DNA from: JANNPJ01 sp965200525
GTDB lineage: Bacteria; Actinomycetota; Actinomycetes; Actinomycetales; Kineosporiaceae
Direction: 5' to 3'
Length of the DNA: 64,000 nt
NCBI GenBank assembly: GCA_965200525.1
Contig: OZ241368.1
Coordinates: 1,364,001-1,428,000, forward strand
Position 1 is the stretch's first letter. Each line of letters starts with the position of its first letter. The translations under genes were made by a program, and so were the position numbers. This document shows positions 7,685-16,062 of this stretch, in pieces. The notes below the pieces were generated by a model. It saw nothing but the letters and a program-made list of their open reading frames with translations. It did not search any database and had not been told where the DNA came from.

Positions 7685-8266
7685 CTAGGGCGTCAGGGGA
7701 CGTAGTCGCATCACCAGAGCGTCGACGTCCTCCGGTTGGTAGTACCGGCGCCGGACCGCGATCTGCTCGAAGCCCCGGCGGCGGTACAGGCCGAGCGCCG
7801 GCTCGTTGTCGGCCCGCACCTCCAGCAGCAGGCTGGTCGCGGCCCGGGCCCGGGCCTGCTCGATCAGCGCGTCGAGCAGAACCCGGCCCAGCCCCTGCCG
7901 CCGGGCCACCGGGCTGACCGCGAGGGTTTGCACGTCGGCCTCCGGGCCCGGGACCAGCAGCCCGGCGTAGCCGAGCACCGGCTGCGGCGAGCCGTCGGCG
8001 CCGGCCGCCACGGGCTCGGCCACGACGTACCAGCGGGTCTGCTGCTGGGCCAGTTCGGCCCAGAACGTCTCCGCGGTCCAGGCGCTGTCGCCGAACAGTT
8101 CCCGCTCGATCGGCAGCAGGGCCTCGACGTCCCACCACCGCATCGTCCGCAACCGGACCGAGCCGGCGAGCGAACCGGTGATCGGCCCAGTGATCGGCCC
8201 GGTGATCGAATCGGTGATCGATCCGGCCGGCGGTGGCGTGCTGCTCCCGGGGCCGGTCGCCGTCAC
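7685..8266 (-). CDS. rimI: GNAT N-acetyltransferase RimI (ribosomal S18 alanine acetyltransferase family)
   Basis: 193 residues from a GTG whose last bases overlap the tsaB stop (GTGA), so translation is coupled. The GNAT core starts near residue 38 (VRLRTMRWWDVEALLPIERE); the acetyl-CoA loop is VSPVARRQGLGRVLLDALI and the late motif LEVRADNEPALGLYRRRGF. The first 37 residues are a low-complexity leader with repeated Ile-Thr-Gly-Pro units, encoded by a 12-bp tandem repeat. An internal start at the RTMRWWD methionine is possible. RimI acetylates N-terminal Ala of S18 in enterobacteria; the actinobacterial substrate range is less certain. Confidence 0.9.
   Translation of the reverse strand: MTATGPGSSTPPPAGSITDSITGPITGPITGSLAGSVRLRTMRWWDVEALLPIERELFGDSAWTAETFWAELAQQQTRWYVVAEPVAAGADGSPQPVLGYAGLLVPGPEADVQTLAVSPVARRQGLGRVLLDALIEQARARAATSLLLEVRADNEPALGLYRRRGFEQIAVRRRYYQPEDVDALVMRLRPLTP
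8178..8225. repeat. 12-bp tandem repeat, four copies, inside rimI
   Basis: Four consecutive 12-mers beginning GTGATCG: GTGATCGGCCCA, GTGATCGGCCCG, GTGATCGAATCG, GTGATCGATCCG. They encode the Ile-Thr-(Gly/Asp)-(Pro/Ser) repeats of the RimI leader. Length variation between strains by slippage would keep the frame. Confidence 0.85.
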
Positions 8267-8922
8267 GGCAGGACCCGCTTGCGGGCTCCCGGCATGCTGG
8301 CATCGGGACGGCGCAGGTAGAGCGGCTCGGCCGGGACGACGTAGGGCTCGCCGACGACGGCCAGCCCGGCCAGCTCGGCCGCGGGCGGGTCGAGCGGCAG
8401 GACGGCGTCACCGAGGTCGGCCGGGTACAGCTGAGCCCCACGACCGACCACCGGCAGGCCCTCGGTGTGCAGCTCCGCCGGCCGGTCGACGTGCGGGCCG
8501 TCCACCCGGATCGGCCGGCCGTCCTCGGCGACCTCGTACCGGGCCCAGTAGACCTCGCGGCGGCGGGCGTCGATGGCCACCAGGAACCGCGGCGCGGCCA
8601 GGCCGTCGCGGACGGCGCCGGCGGCCACGGCGTCCAGGCTGCAGACGCCGACCACCTCGATGCCCAGCGCCAGGCCGAGCACCCGGGCGCTGACCAGGCC
8701 GACCCGCAGGCCGGTGAACGGGCCCGGGCCGACGCCGACGGCGATCCGGCTGAGGTCGGCCGGTTTGGCCCCGACCTCGGCCAGGGCCTCGCGGATCAGC
8801 GGGGTCAGCAGTTCGACGTGCCGCGGTTCGGACGGGCCGGTCCGGACGGCGAGCACCGAGTCACCGTCGTGCAGGGCGACCGAGACGGCCGCCGACGATG
8901 TGTCCAGGGCGAGCAGCAACAC
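8263..8922 (-). CDS. tsaB: tRNA threonylcarbamoyladenosine biosynthesis protein TsaB
   Basis: 219 residues. An ASKHA-fold partner of TsaD: it opens MLLLALDTSSAAVSVALHDG and carries PSEPRHVELLTPLI and the GVGPGPFTGLRVGLVSARVL phosphate-loop equivalent. TsaB has no catalytic role of its own; it forms the TsaB-TsaD-TsaE assembly needed for t6A. Start is the ATG at 8922, 40 nt after the tsaE stop. The stop overlaps the GTG of rimI by 4 nt. Confidence 0.95.
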   Translation of the reverse strand: MLLLALDTSSAAVSVALHDGDSVLAVRTGPSEPRHVELLTPLIREALAEVGAKPADLSRIAVGVGPGPFTGLRVGLVSARVLGLALGIEVVGVCSLDAVAAGAVRDGLAAPRFLVAIDARRREVYWARYEVAEDGRPIRVDGPHVDRPAELHTEGLPVVGRGAQLYPADLGDAVLPLDPPAAELAGLAVVGEPYVVPAEPLYLRRPDASMPGARKRVLP

Positions 8923-8962
8923 AGCTTCTTCTTCTCCTCAGCCGGCGATCGGATCGTCCGGC

Positions 8963-9514
8963 TCAGCCCAGCAGGGGCAGCTGGACGCCGTCCCAGCGCG
9001 GGCCGAAGCCCCGCACCCGGACGGTCCGCGGCTCGTCGCCGTTCACCTCGGCGTCGTCCGGCCCGGCCGCCCCCCGGCGGCGTTCCAGCCGGACCTCGAG
9101 CCGGTCGGCGGCCAGCCCCTCGACCAGCCCCTCGCCCCACTCGACCACGGTGACCGACTCGGCCAGTGAGGCGTCCAGATCGAGGTCGTCGACCTCGGAC
9201 AGGGTCTCCAGCCGGTAGGCGTCCACGTGCACCAGGGCCGGCCCACCGACCAGCGACGGGTGCACCCGGGCGATCACGAAGGTCGGGCTGGTGATGTCGC
9301 CGCGGACCAGTAACCGGGATCCGACCCCCTGGGTCAGCGTGGTCTTGCCCGCGCCCAGGTCGCCGGTCAGCACGACCAGGTCGCCGGCCTGCAGCACCGC
9401 CGCCAGCAGGCCGCCGAAGTCCCTCATGGCCTCGGCCGACGGCACCACACAGCTGGCCCAGGACGCCGGATCGTCGACCCGCTGGGTCGGATCCGCGCGA
9501 TGTGCCCCACTCAT
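8963..9514 (-). CDS. tsaE: tRNA threonylcarbamoyladenosine biosynthesis ATPase TsaE
   Basis: About 183 residues from the ATG at 9514, chosen because GAGGGGAAAG precedes it and it lies 11 nt after the upstream hydrolase stop; an in-frame ATG at 9565 would overlap that gene. Walker A is GDLGAGKTTLTQG near 51-63, followed by the switch SPTFVIARVHP and HVDAYRLE, then VVEWGEG. TsaE ATP hydrolysis resets the TsaBD complex between catalytic cycles. The C-terminal 30 residues are charged and variable. Confidence 0.94.
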   Translation of the reverse strand: MSGAHRADPTQRVDDPASWASCVVPSAEAMRDFGGLLAAVLQAGDLVVLTGDLGAGKTTLTQGVGSRLLVRGDITSPTFVIARVHPSLVGGPALVHVDAYRLETLSEVDDLDLDASLAESVTVVEWGEGLVEGLAADRLEVRLERRRGAAGPDDAEVNGDEPRTVRVRGFGPRWDGVQLPLLG

Positions 9515-9525
9515 GAACTTTCCCC

Positions 9526-10827
9526 TCACTTGTCTGCGCTGCGACGCGGCGTACGGCGTGGCCAACGCTGACGCACCGGAGTCACCGTACGGCGTCCCCA
9601 GGTGCGCCGGTGCGCGGGCCGGGCATTTTCCCGGGCCGCGGCCTCGGCCTCGGCGACGAGCTCCTCAAGATGACCGTTGACCAGGTCCGGGTGCTCCAGC
9701 GGGAGCAGGTGGCCGGCTTCCCGGACGACGACGTGCTCGGCGTCGGGCAGCAGGCGGACGATCTCGTCGGTCTGCGCGGACGGCGTGATTAGGTCGCTGT
9801 CACCGACCATCACCAGCACCTCGTGACCGTGCAGGGTGGCCAGGGCCTCCCGCTTGTCGTGGCCGCTGAAGGTGGGCAGGAAGTCGGAGATCACCTCCAT
9901 CCGGGTATCGGCGATCATCCGGGCCGCGAACGAGATCAGCTGGGGCGGCACCGGCGAGGCGAACGAGTAGCGGCGGACCAGCAGCCCTTCCAGGTCGCTG
10001 CCGAGCCGGCGGCCCCGGGCCACCAGTTTGGGCTGGCGGGCCAGGGCCCGGGCCGCGACCGGGGCCATCCTCATCCCGAGCCGGCCGATCGAGGACAGGC
10101 CCAGATCGACCCCGCCGGTACCGCCGGCACTGGTCGAGAGCAGGGCCACGGCCAGCACCCGCTCGGTGAACAGCTCGGGGCGGGCCTGGGCCAGCGACAT
10201 CACGGTCATGCCACCCATCGAGTGCCCGAGCAGGACCAGCGGCCCTTCGGGGACGACGGCGTCGATCACCGCGGCGAGATCGGCCCCGACCTGGTCGATC
10301 GTCGAGGAGCCGGCCGGCCCGGTGCCGGATCGGCCGTGACCGCGCTGGTCCCAGAGCACCAGCCGGTAGGTGCCCCGCAGGGCCAGTCGCTGGTAGTGCC
10401 AGGAGTCCAGGTTCAGCGCGTAACCGTGGCTGAGCACCAGGGTGACGGCGGAGGTCCGGCCCTCGTCGGGCTCGTCGACCTCGACGTGCAGCGGAACCTG
10501 GTCGCTGCTCAGCACGATCCGGGCCTCGCCACGCAGCGACCCCAGCGGCGGACCACCCCGGCCGTCGCCGGGGTCGTCGACCACCTCGGCCGGGCGGATC
10601 ACCCGGGCCACCGCGACCCGCTCGGCGGCCAGGCCGAGCAACGCGCCCATCCCGGTGGCGGCCAGGCCGACCCCGAGGGCGACCACACCCCCGGACCGGT
10701 GAGCCGGCGCGTCCGGGGTCAGCGGCGCTGGGATCAGCGGGCCCGGCGCCGGCGGCCCGGCCGCGCGCCCGGACGTCGAACCGGAGCGCGAGCCGGACCT
10801 TGAGCTGGGTTTCGAGCGGTCAGCCAT
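9526..10827 (-). CDS. Alpha/beta hydrolase with N-terminal membrane anchor
   Basis: 433 residues from the ATG at 10827, which overlaps the alr stop by 8 nt. A Ser/Arg/Pro-rich N-terminus precedes one hydrophobic span (about 47-68), suggesting a membrane-tethered enzyme. The hydrolase fold follows: oxyanion HGYALNLDSWHYQ, LVLWDQRGHGRS, nucleophile elbow GHSMGG with S203, acid near VMVGDSDLITP and histidine in REAGHLLPLEHP. The triad looks complete. Substrate is unknown. A hydrolase between alr and tsaE is a recurrent actinobacterial arrangement. Confidence 0.88.
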   Translation of the reverse strand: MADRSKPSSRSGSRSGSTSGRAAGPPAPGPLIPAPLTPDAPAHRSGGVVALGVGLAATGMGALLGLAAERVAVARVIRPAEVVDDPGDGRGGPPLGSLRGEARIVLSSDQVPLHVEVDEPDEGRTSAVTLVLSHGYALNLDSWHYQRLALRGTYRLVLWDQRGHGRSGTGPAGSSTIDQVGADLAAVIDAVVPEGPLVLLGHSMGGMTVMSLAQARPELFTERVLAVALLSTSAGGTGGVDLGLSSIGRLGMRMAPVAARALARQPKLVARGRRLGSDLEGLLVRRYSFASPVPPQLISFAARMIADTRMEVISDFLPTFSGHDKREALATLHGHEVLVMVGDSDLITPSAQTDEIVRLLPDAEHVVVREAGHLLPLEHPDLVNGHLEELVAEAEAAARENARPAHRRTWGRRTVTPVRQRWPRRTPRRSADK

Positions 10828-12085
10828 GGCCCGGACCGCCTTCCGCGACGTCCTCACGCCCGGCGCGGCCGATGTGGATCCGGGGCACCCGGGCTCCGAT
10901 CCGGGCCACGATCTCGTACCCGATCGTGCCCGCGGCCTCGGCCCAGTCGTCGGCGCGGGGGGCTGCGGGCCCGGCTCCGAACAGCACCGCGACGTCGCCG
11001 GGCTGCACGTCGGGACGGCCTCCAGTGGCCCCCGGATCGAGCGGTTCGGCCTGGTCAGCGGGGTTGTGCTGGTTGTCCAGGGCGAGGTCGACGGTGATCT
11101 GGTCCATGCTGACCCGGCCCGAGACGGTCCGCCGGACGCCGGCCAGCAGCACCGGGCCGGCGTTGCCGGCGTGGCGGGGCAGGCCGTCGGCGTACCCGAG
11201 CGGCAGCAGCGCGACGGTGGTCGGCCGGGCGGTGACGTAGCTGTGCCCGTAGGCGATGCCCTGCCCGGCCGGCACCCGCTTCACGTTGGCCACCCGGGCC
11301 AGCAGCGTCATCGCCGGCCGCAGGCCGAGATCGCCCGAGTCGAGGTGGTCGGGCACCGGGTTCAGGCCGTAGATCGACACCCCGGGCCGGACCAGGTCGA
11401 AATGGGACGCCGGGTTGGTCAGCAGGGCGGCCGAGTTGGCCAGGTGCCGGACCTGGAACCGGGCTCCCCGCTCGGTGGCCAGCTCGACCGCGGCGGTGAA
11501 AGCAGCGGTCTGGGCGGCCACGCTCGGGTGGTCGGGCTCGTCGGCGCAGGCGTAGTGCGAGAAGACCCCGACCAGCTCGAGCAGGCCCTCGGCCTGCAGC
11601 TTGACCGCGGCGTCGACCAGGTCGGGCCACTCGTCGGGGCCGATCCCGTTCCGGTTCAGCCCGGTGTCGATCTTGAGGTGGACGCGGGCCGGCCGGCCGG
11701 TCGATTCGGCCGCCGCGGCCACCTCGGACAGCGCCCAGCCGGCGCTGATCCCGATGTCGACCCGGGCCGCGACCGCCGCCGGGTGGACATCGCCGGGCAC
11801 GCTCAGCCAGGCCAGCACCGGCGCCTCGATCCCGGCCGCGCGCAGGGCCAGGGCCTCGGTCAGCCGGGCCACGCCGAGCCAGGCCGCTCCGCCGGCGAGC
11901 GCGGCCCGGGCACTGGGCAGCAGGCCGTGCCCGTAGCCGTCGGCCTTGACCACGGCCATCACCGCGGCCGAGCCGGCCCGGTGGCGGAGCACCTCGACGT
12001 TGTGCCGGATCGCGTCCAGATCCACGACCGCACCGGCCGGCAGCCCTGGGGGCAGCTCCGGCGCGGGGCTCGGGTCGGCGTTCAT
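10820..12085 (-). CDS. alr: Alanine racemase
   Basis: Interconverts L- and D-alanine with PLP, supplying D-Ala for peptidoglycan. Start taken as the ATG at 12085 (MNADPSPAPELPPG), giving 421 residues; a longer in-frame reading to 12214 has no family support. PLP lysine is K47 in VVKADGYGHG, and later come HLKIDTGLNRNG, GVFSHYACADEPDHP, RPGVSIYG and RVSMDQITVDL. A roughly 25-residue acidic insert (NPADQAEPLDPGATGGRPD) lies before the C-terminal beta domain. It heads the operon leading to tsaD. Confidence 0.96.
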   Translation of the reverse strand: MNADPSPAPELPPGLPAGAVVDLDAIRHNVEVLRHRAGSAAVMAVVKADGYGHGLLPSARAALAGGAAWLGVARLTEALALRAAGIEAPVLAWLSVPGDVHPAAVAARVDIGISAGWALSEVAAAAESTGRPARVHLKIDTGLNRNGIGPDEWPDLVDAAVKLQAEGLLELVGVFSHYACADEPDHPSVAAQTAAFTAAVELATERGARFQVRHLANSAALLTNPASHFDLVRPGVSIYGLNPVPDHLDSGDLGLRPAMTLLARVANVKRVPAGQGIAYGHSYVTARPTTVALLPLGYADGLPRHAGNAGPVLLAGVRRTVSGRVSMDQITVDLALDNQHNPADQAEPLDPGATGGRPDVQPGDVAVLFGAGPAAPRADDWAEAAGTIGYEIVARIGARVPRIHIGRAGREDVAEGGPGHG

Positions 12086-12176
12086 TACCCGCCATTGTCG
12101 CAGCCCGCCGCGGTCGGGCAGGCCGAGCCGACAATCCCCCTGAAGGCGCGGGACGGCGGTAGGCCACGATGTGCCC

Positions 12177-13823
12177 ATGACTCGCCCCCCTGACCTGGTC
12201 GTCACCGGAGCCACGATCTGGACCGGCGATACGGTTCAGCCGTCCGTCGAGGCGATCGCCGTGCGGGACGGCAGGATCCTGGCCCTGGGCCCCGAGGACG
12301 ACGTGCTGGCCCTGGCCGGCCCGGCCACCGAGCGGCTGCACCGGCCCGGCGGCATGGTGCTGCCCGGCTTCCAGGACGCCCACGTGCACCCGCCCACGGC
12401 CGGCCGGTACCGGATGCACCTGGCCCTGCACGACCTGCACGGGGTCGAGGACTACCAGGAGGCCATCGGCCGGTACGCGGCCGAGCACCCGGAGCTGCCG
12501 TGGATCTTCGGCGCCGGCTGGGCCCCGGAGACCTTCACCCGGACCTCCCCGGCCCGCGAGCTGATCGACGGCGTGGTCGGCGACCGGCCGGTGTTCCTGT
12601 TCGACTCCAGCATCCACTCGGCCTGGGTGAACTCGCGGGCCCTGGAGCTGGCCGGCCTGAGCGCGACCACGCCGGACCCTTCCGACGGCCGGTACCGGAG
12701 GGGGCCGGGCGGGGAGCTGACCGGAATCCTGGACGAGGGCGCCGCCTACACCTTCGAGACCAGGCACGTGCCGCCGCCGGACCGGGACGAGTGGCAGACC
12801 GCGATCCTGAACTCCCAGGCCTACCTGCACTCGCTCGGCATCACCGGCTGGCAGGACGCCTGGGTCACCCCGCAGACCCTGGACGCCTACACGGGCCTGG
12901 CCGACGACGGCCGGCTCACGGCCCGGGTCGTCGCCGCCCTCTGGTGGCAGCGCGAGCTGGGCCTGGAGCAGATCGAGAGCTTCGTCCAGCAGCGCGAGAC
13001 CGGCTCCCGGGCCGGCCGGCTGCTGGCCCGGACGGTGAAGATCATGACCGACGGCGTGGTCGAGAACGGCACCGGCGCCCTGCTGACGCCCTACTGTGAC
13101 GGCTGCGGCGGGCCCACCTCCGACTCCGGCCTGACCTATCTGCCGCCGGAGTTGCTGGCCGCGGCCGTGACCGAGCTGGACCGGCTCGACTTCCAGGTGC
13201 ACCTGCACACCATCGGCGACCGCGCGGTCCGGATCGCGCTGGACGCCGTGCAGGCAGCCCTGAGCGCCAACGGCCCCCGGGACAACCGGCACCACCTGGC
13301 TCACATCCAGGTGATCCAGCCCGACGACGTCCCCCGGTTCGCGAGCCTCGGCGCGATCGCCAACTGCCAGACCTACTGGGCCCAGTCCGAGCCGATGATG
13401 GACGATCTGACCATTCCGGTGCTCGGCGCCGACCGGGCCCGGATGCAGTACCCGTTCGCCGACCTGGTCGCGTCCGGGGCCCGGCTGGCGATGGGCAGCG
13501 ACTGGTCGGTCAGCACCCCCGATCCGCTGCAGCAGATCGAGGTGGCGGTGACCCGGGTGAACCCGGACGAGCGGTCCAACCCGCCGTTCCTGCCCGATCA
13601 GCGGCTGACCCTGGAGACCGCCCTGCGGGCCTTCACGGCCGGCTCGGCGTTCGTCAACCATGATCCGGACGGCGGCCTGCTCCGCGTCGGCAACCGCGCT
13701 GACCTGGCCGTTCTCGACCGCGACCTGTTCGCCCCGGCTCCGGGCGACCCGGCCCGGGACCGGATCGCCGACGCCCGGGTGGAGTACACCGTGGTCGACG
13801 GCCGGATCGTCCACCCGGCCTGA
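12177..13823 (+). CDS. Amidohydrolase-family protein (YtcJ-like, amidohydrolase 3)
   Basis: 548 residues from the ATG at 12177 (a GTG two codons upstream is also possible). A metal-dependent hydrolase with the N-terminal beta-sandwich segment (VVTGATIWTGD), GFQDAHVHPP giving H69 and H71, a central VKIMTDGVVENGTG, VHLHTIGDRAVR, HLAHIQVIQP and the terminal aspartate GSDWSVSTPDPL. The family includes N-substituted formamide deformylases and many uncharacterised members, so the substrate is not assigned. It is divergent from alr (arms ATTGTCG/CGACAAT at 12094-12100 and 12129-12135 lie between) and converges on nnr with a 2-nt gap. Confidence 0.88.
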   Translation: MTRPPDLVVTGATIWTGDTVQPSVEAIAVRDGRILALGPEDDVLALAGPATERLHRPGGMVLPGFQDAHVHPPTAGRYRMHLALHDLHGVEDYQEAIGRYAAEHPELPWIFGAGWAPETFTRTSPARELIDGVVGDRPVFLFDSSIHSAWVNSRALELAGLSATTPDPSDGRYRRGPGGELTGILDEGAAYTFETRHVPPPDRDEWQTAILNSQAYLHSLGITGWQDAWVTPQTLDAYTGLADDGRLTARVVAALWWQRELGLEQIESFVQQRETGSRAGRLLARTVKIMTDGVVENGTGALLTPYCDGCGGPTSDSGLTYLPPELLAAAVTELDRLDFQVHLHTIGDRAVRIALDAVQAALSANGPRDNRHHLAHIQVIQPDDVPRFASLGAIANCQTYWAQSEPMMDDLTIPVLGADRARMQYPFADLVASGARLAMGSDWSVSTPDPLQQIEVAVTRVNPDERSNPPFLPDQRLTLETALRAFTAGSAFVNHDPDGGLLRVGNRADLAVLDRDLFAPAPGDPARDRIADARVEYTVVDGRIVHPA

Positions 13824-13825
13824 GG

Positions 13826-15337
13826 TCAGCCGCGCAGGAGGGTGGCGACGGTCGCCGGGACCTGCCGGGCGACGTCCCCGGAGACGATCGGGCCGCCATC
13901 GGACGCTGCCCGGGCGGCCCGGCCGTGTACCAGGGCGGCCACCGCCCCGGCGTCGAACGGGCTCAGCCCGCCGGCCAGCAGGGCCCCGGCGATCCCGGCC
14001 AGGACGTCGCCGGCCCCGGCCGTGGCCAGCCAGGACGTGGCGTCGGCCTGGCTGCGGGCCCGCCCGTCGGGCCGGACCACCAGCGTGGTCCCGCCCTTCA
14101 ACAGCACGGTGGCCCCGGTCTGCTCGGCCGCCGTCCGGGCGTGGTGGTAGGGCCGGGCCTCGACGTCGGCCCGCTCGACCTTCTCGTCCGAACCCGGTCC
14201 GGCCAGACCGGTCAGCAGGGTGGCCAGCTCGCCGGCGTGCGGGGTGAGCAGCAGCCGGTCACTGCGATCGGGGACCCGTCCGTCGGCGTCCCGGTGCGAG
14301 CGCAGCTCCTCGACCAGCAGGCCCAGCGCCCCGGCGTCGATCAGGCAGGGCTCGTCACCGGCCAGGGCGGACCGGATCGCGGCCGGCTGGTCGTCGTCCG
14401 CCTCCGGGTCGACGCCCGAGCCGAGCAGCCAGGCCTGCACCCGTCCGGTGCCGGCCACGACCTCGGGCCAGGCGTCCCGGACGGCGTTCGTCGCGTCGGG
14501 CGGGCCGACGTAGCGGACCATGCCCAGCCCGGCCCGCAACGCCCCGCTGACCGCCAGGACGGCCGCCCCCGGGTAACCGGCCGAGCCGGCCACCACACCG
14601 AGCACCCCCCGGCGGTACTTGTCCGAGCCGGCCGCCGGCACCGGCCACAGCCGGGCCCCGTCGCCGCCGGTCAGCCGCTGCACCAGCGGCTCCCCGGCGG
14701 GACGGCCGAAGCGCAGGCCGATCACCTGGACCTCGCCGGCGGCGATCGAGGCCGGCGGCAGCAACAGGCAGGGCTTGGCCGCCCCGAAGGTCACGGTCAG
14801 GTCGGCCCGGACGTGCGGGCCCGGGGTCTCGCCGGTGTCCGGGTCGACCCCGCTGGGCAGGTCGACGGCCACCACCGGGACGCCGTCCGGGATCGCCGCG
14901 ACCAGGGACGCCGCCGGTTCACGCAGGCCCGCGGTGGCCCCGAGGCCGACCAGGCCGTCGACCACCAGCTCGGCCGCTGCCAGCACGCCGAGGTCGGAGC
15001 CGTCGACCAGCCGGCCCCCAGCGGCCCGCAGCGCGGCCAGGCCCTCCGGGTGAATCCGGGCCGCGGCCGGCAGGGCCCGCACCTGGGCCCCGCGGGCGGC
15101 CAGCCGGGCGCCGGCCCAGAGCGCGTCACCGCCGTTGTTGCCCGCCCCGACCAGCAGCACCACCCGCCGTCCGGTCACCCGGCCCGAGCCCCGGCCGCGC
15201 AGCACCCGGGCACAGGCGGCGGCCAGGGCGGCCGACGCGGTCTGCATCAGCGAGCCTTCCGGCGCCGTGGCCAGCGCCGCCTGCTCGGCCGTCCGCACGT
15301 CGTCCACCCGGTACGCGTCCAGGTCGATCACCTCCAC
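13826..15337 (-). CDS. nnr: Bifunctional NAD(P)H-hydrate epimerase / ADP-dependent NAD(P)H-hydrate dehydratase
   Basis: Repairs hydrated NAD(P)H. 503 residues, both halves present: the YjeF-N epimerase (residues about 1-215) with VVLLVGAGNNGGDALWAGA and VAVDLPSGVDPDTG, then the carbohydrate-kinase-like dehydratase with GSAGYPGAAVLAVSGALRAG, LLTPHAGELATLL and the catalytic TAGAGDVLAGIAGALLAGG. The start ATG overlaps the end of the upstream TMEM175-like gene by 10 nt, so translation is likely coupled. Confidence 0.95.
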   Translation of the reverse strand: MEVIDLDAYRVDDVRTAEQAALATAPEGSLMQTASAALAAACARVLRGRGSGRVTGRRVVLLVGAGNNGGDALWAGARLAARGAQVRALPAAARIHPEGLAALRAAGGRLVDGSDLGVLAAAELVVDGLVGLGATAGLREPAASLVAAIPDGVPVVAVDLPSGVDPDTGETPGPHVRADLTVTFGAAKPCLLLPPASIAAGEVQVIGLRFGRPAGEPLVQRLTGGDGARLWPVPAAGSDKYRRGVLGVVAGSAGYPGAAVLAVSGALRAGLGMVRYVGPPDATNAVRDAWPEVVAGTGRVQAWLLGSGVDPEADDDQPAAIRSALAGDEPCLIDAGALGLLVEELRSHRDADGRVPDRSDRLLLTPHAGELATLLTGLAGPGSDEKVERADVEARPYHHARTAAEQTGATVLLKGGTTLVVRPDGRARSQADATSWLATAGAGDVLAGIAGALLAGGLSPFDAGAVAALVHGRAARAASDGGPIVSGDVARQVPATVATLLRG

Positions 15338-16062
15338 CAGCGGGCCGGCAGCAACTTGCGGAACAGGTCATCGGTCGGCAGCAGCAGCCAGACGAAGGTG
15401 GCGAACGAGGCCGAGTGGTCCGAGATCTGCGGCACCAGGTAGGCCAGCGGGATCGCCAGCAGGAAGATCACTCCGTTGAAGATCTGGTTGAACATGGTGC
15501 CCCGCCGGACGTCGCGATCGATCTCACAGAGGTCGCGGGCCGGCTCCGAGACGTACCACCAGAGCCGGGCGCTGAACAGCGAGGTGACGCCGAGCAGGCC
15601 GGCCGCGAAGGACACCGCTCCCGAGTCGTCTCCGAACCGGAACAGCAGCGTGGTGGCCACCGGCAGGGAGCAGATCCCGGCCAGGAAGATGATCATCAGC
15701 TCGAGGACGCGGTCGTCGATGTGGTGCAGCTTGGCCAGCATCCAGTGGTTGCTGAGCCAGAACCGGCCGGTGATCACGAAGGCGAGCAGGAAGATGCCGA
15801 ACAGGCTGTAGAACTTGTGCGCACCGTCGGCGAAGCTCTCCACGTCGTCCGGGATCCGCACCTCGAGCGCGAGCAGGGTCATCGAGATCGCGAAGACGCC
15901 GTCGGCCAGGGCGAACAGCCGGTGCGGCGCGGTCCGCCGGGAGTCCCCCGAGCGGCGGCTGAACAGCGGCGAGCTCCAGTGGGTCACCGACCGGCTGCTG
16001 TCTCGCTCGGCGGCCGTCGACGCAGGAGCGGCCTCAGCCGGGGCCCGGTTCTCCTCGCTCAC
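15328..16062 (-). CDS. TMEM175-family (DUF1211) integral membrane protein, putative potassium channel
   Basis: 244 residues from the GTG at 16062, which overlaps the glmS stop (GTGA). After a charged 50-residue N-terminus the family signature appears: HRLFALADGVFAISMTLLAL, the R-x3-F-x-DGVFAI-x-x-TLL motif of the TMEM175 pore helix. Further spans follow near FYSLFGIFLLAFVITGRFWL, ELMIIFLAGICSLPVATTLL and FNGVIFLLAIPLAYLVPQ. Bacterial members form tetrameric K+-permeable channels. One six-helix repeat is present. It lies between glmS and nnr with overlaps on both sides. Confidence 0.85.
   Translation of the reverse strand: MSEENRAPAEAAPASTAAERDSSRSVTHWSSPLFSRRSGDSRRTAPHRLFALADGVFAISMTLLALEVRIPDDVESFADGAHKFYSLFGIFLLAFVITGRFWLSNHWMLAKLHHIDDRVLELMIIFLAGICSLPVATTLLFRFGDDSGAVSFAAGLLGVTSLFSARLWWYVSEPARDLCEIDRDVRRGTMFNQIFNGVIFLLAIPLAYLVPQISDHSASFATFVWLLLPTDDLFRKLLPARWWR

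Noticed and set aside
12094..12135. ATTGTCG/CGACAAT inverted repeat as a strong operator between alr and the amidohydrolase
   Set aside because: Arms are 7 bp with 28-bp spacing and look like two back-to-back -10 elements (GACAAT); too weak for its own entry.
11055..13814. 919-codon minus-strand frame spanning the amidohydrolase and alr
   Set aside because: Covers the plus-strand amidohydrolase antisense and the wrong frame of alr; product is Arg/Gly/Ala-rich without motifs.
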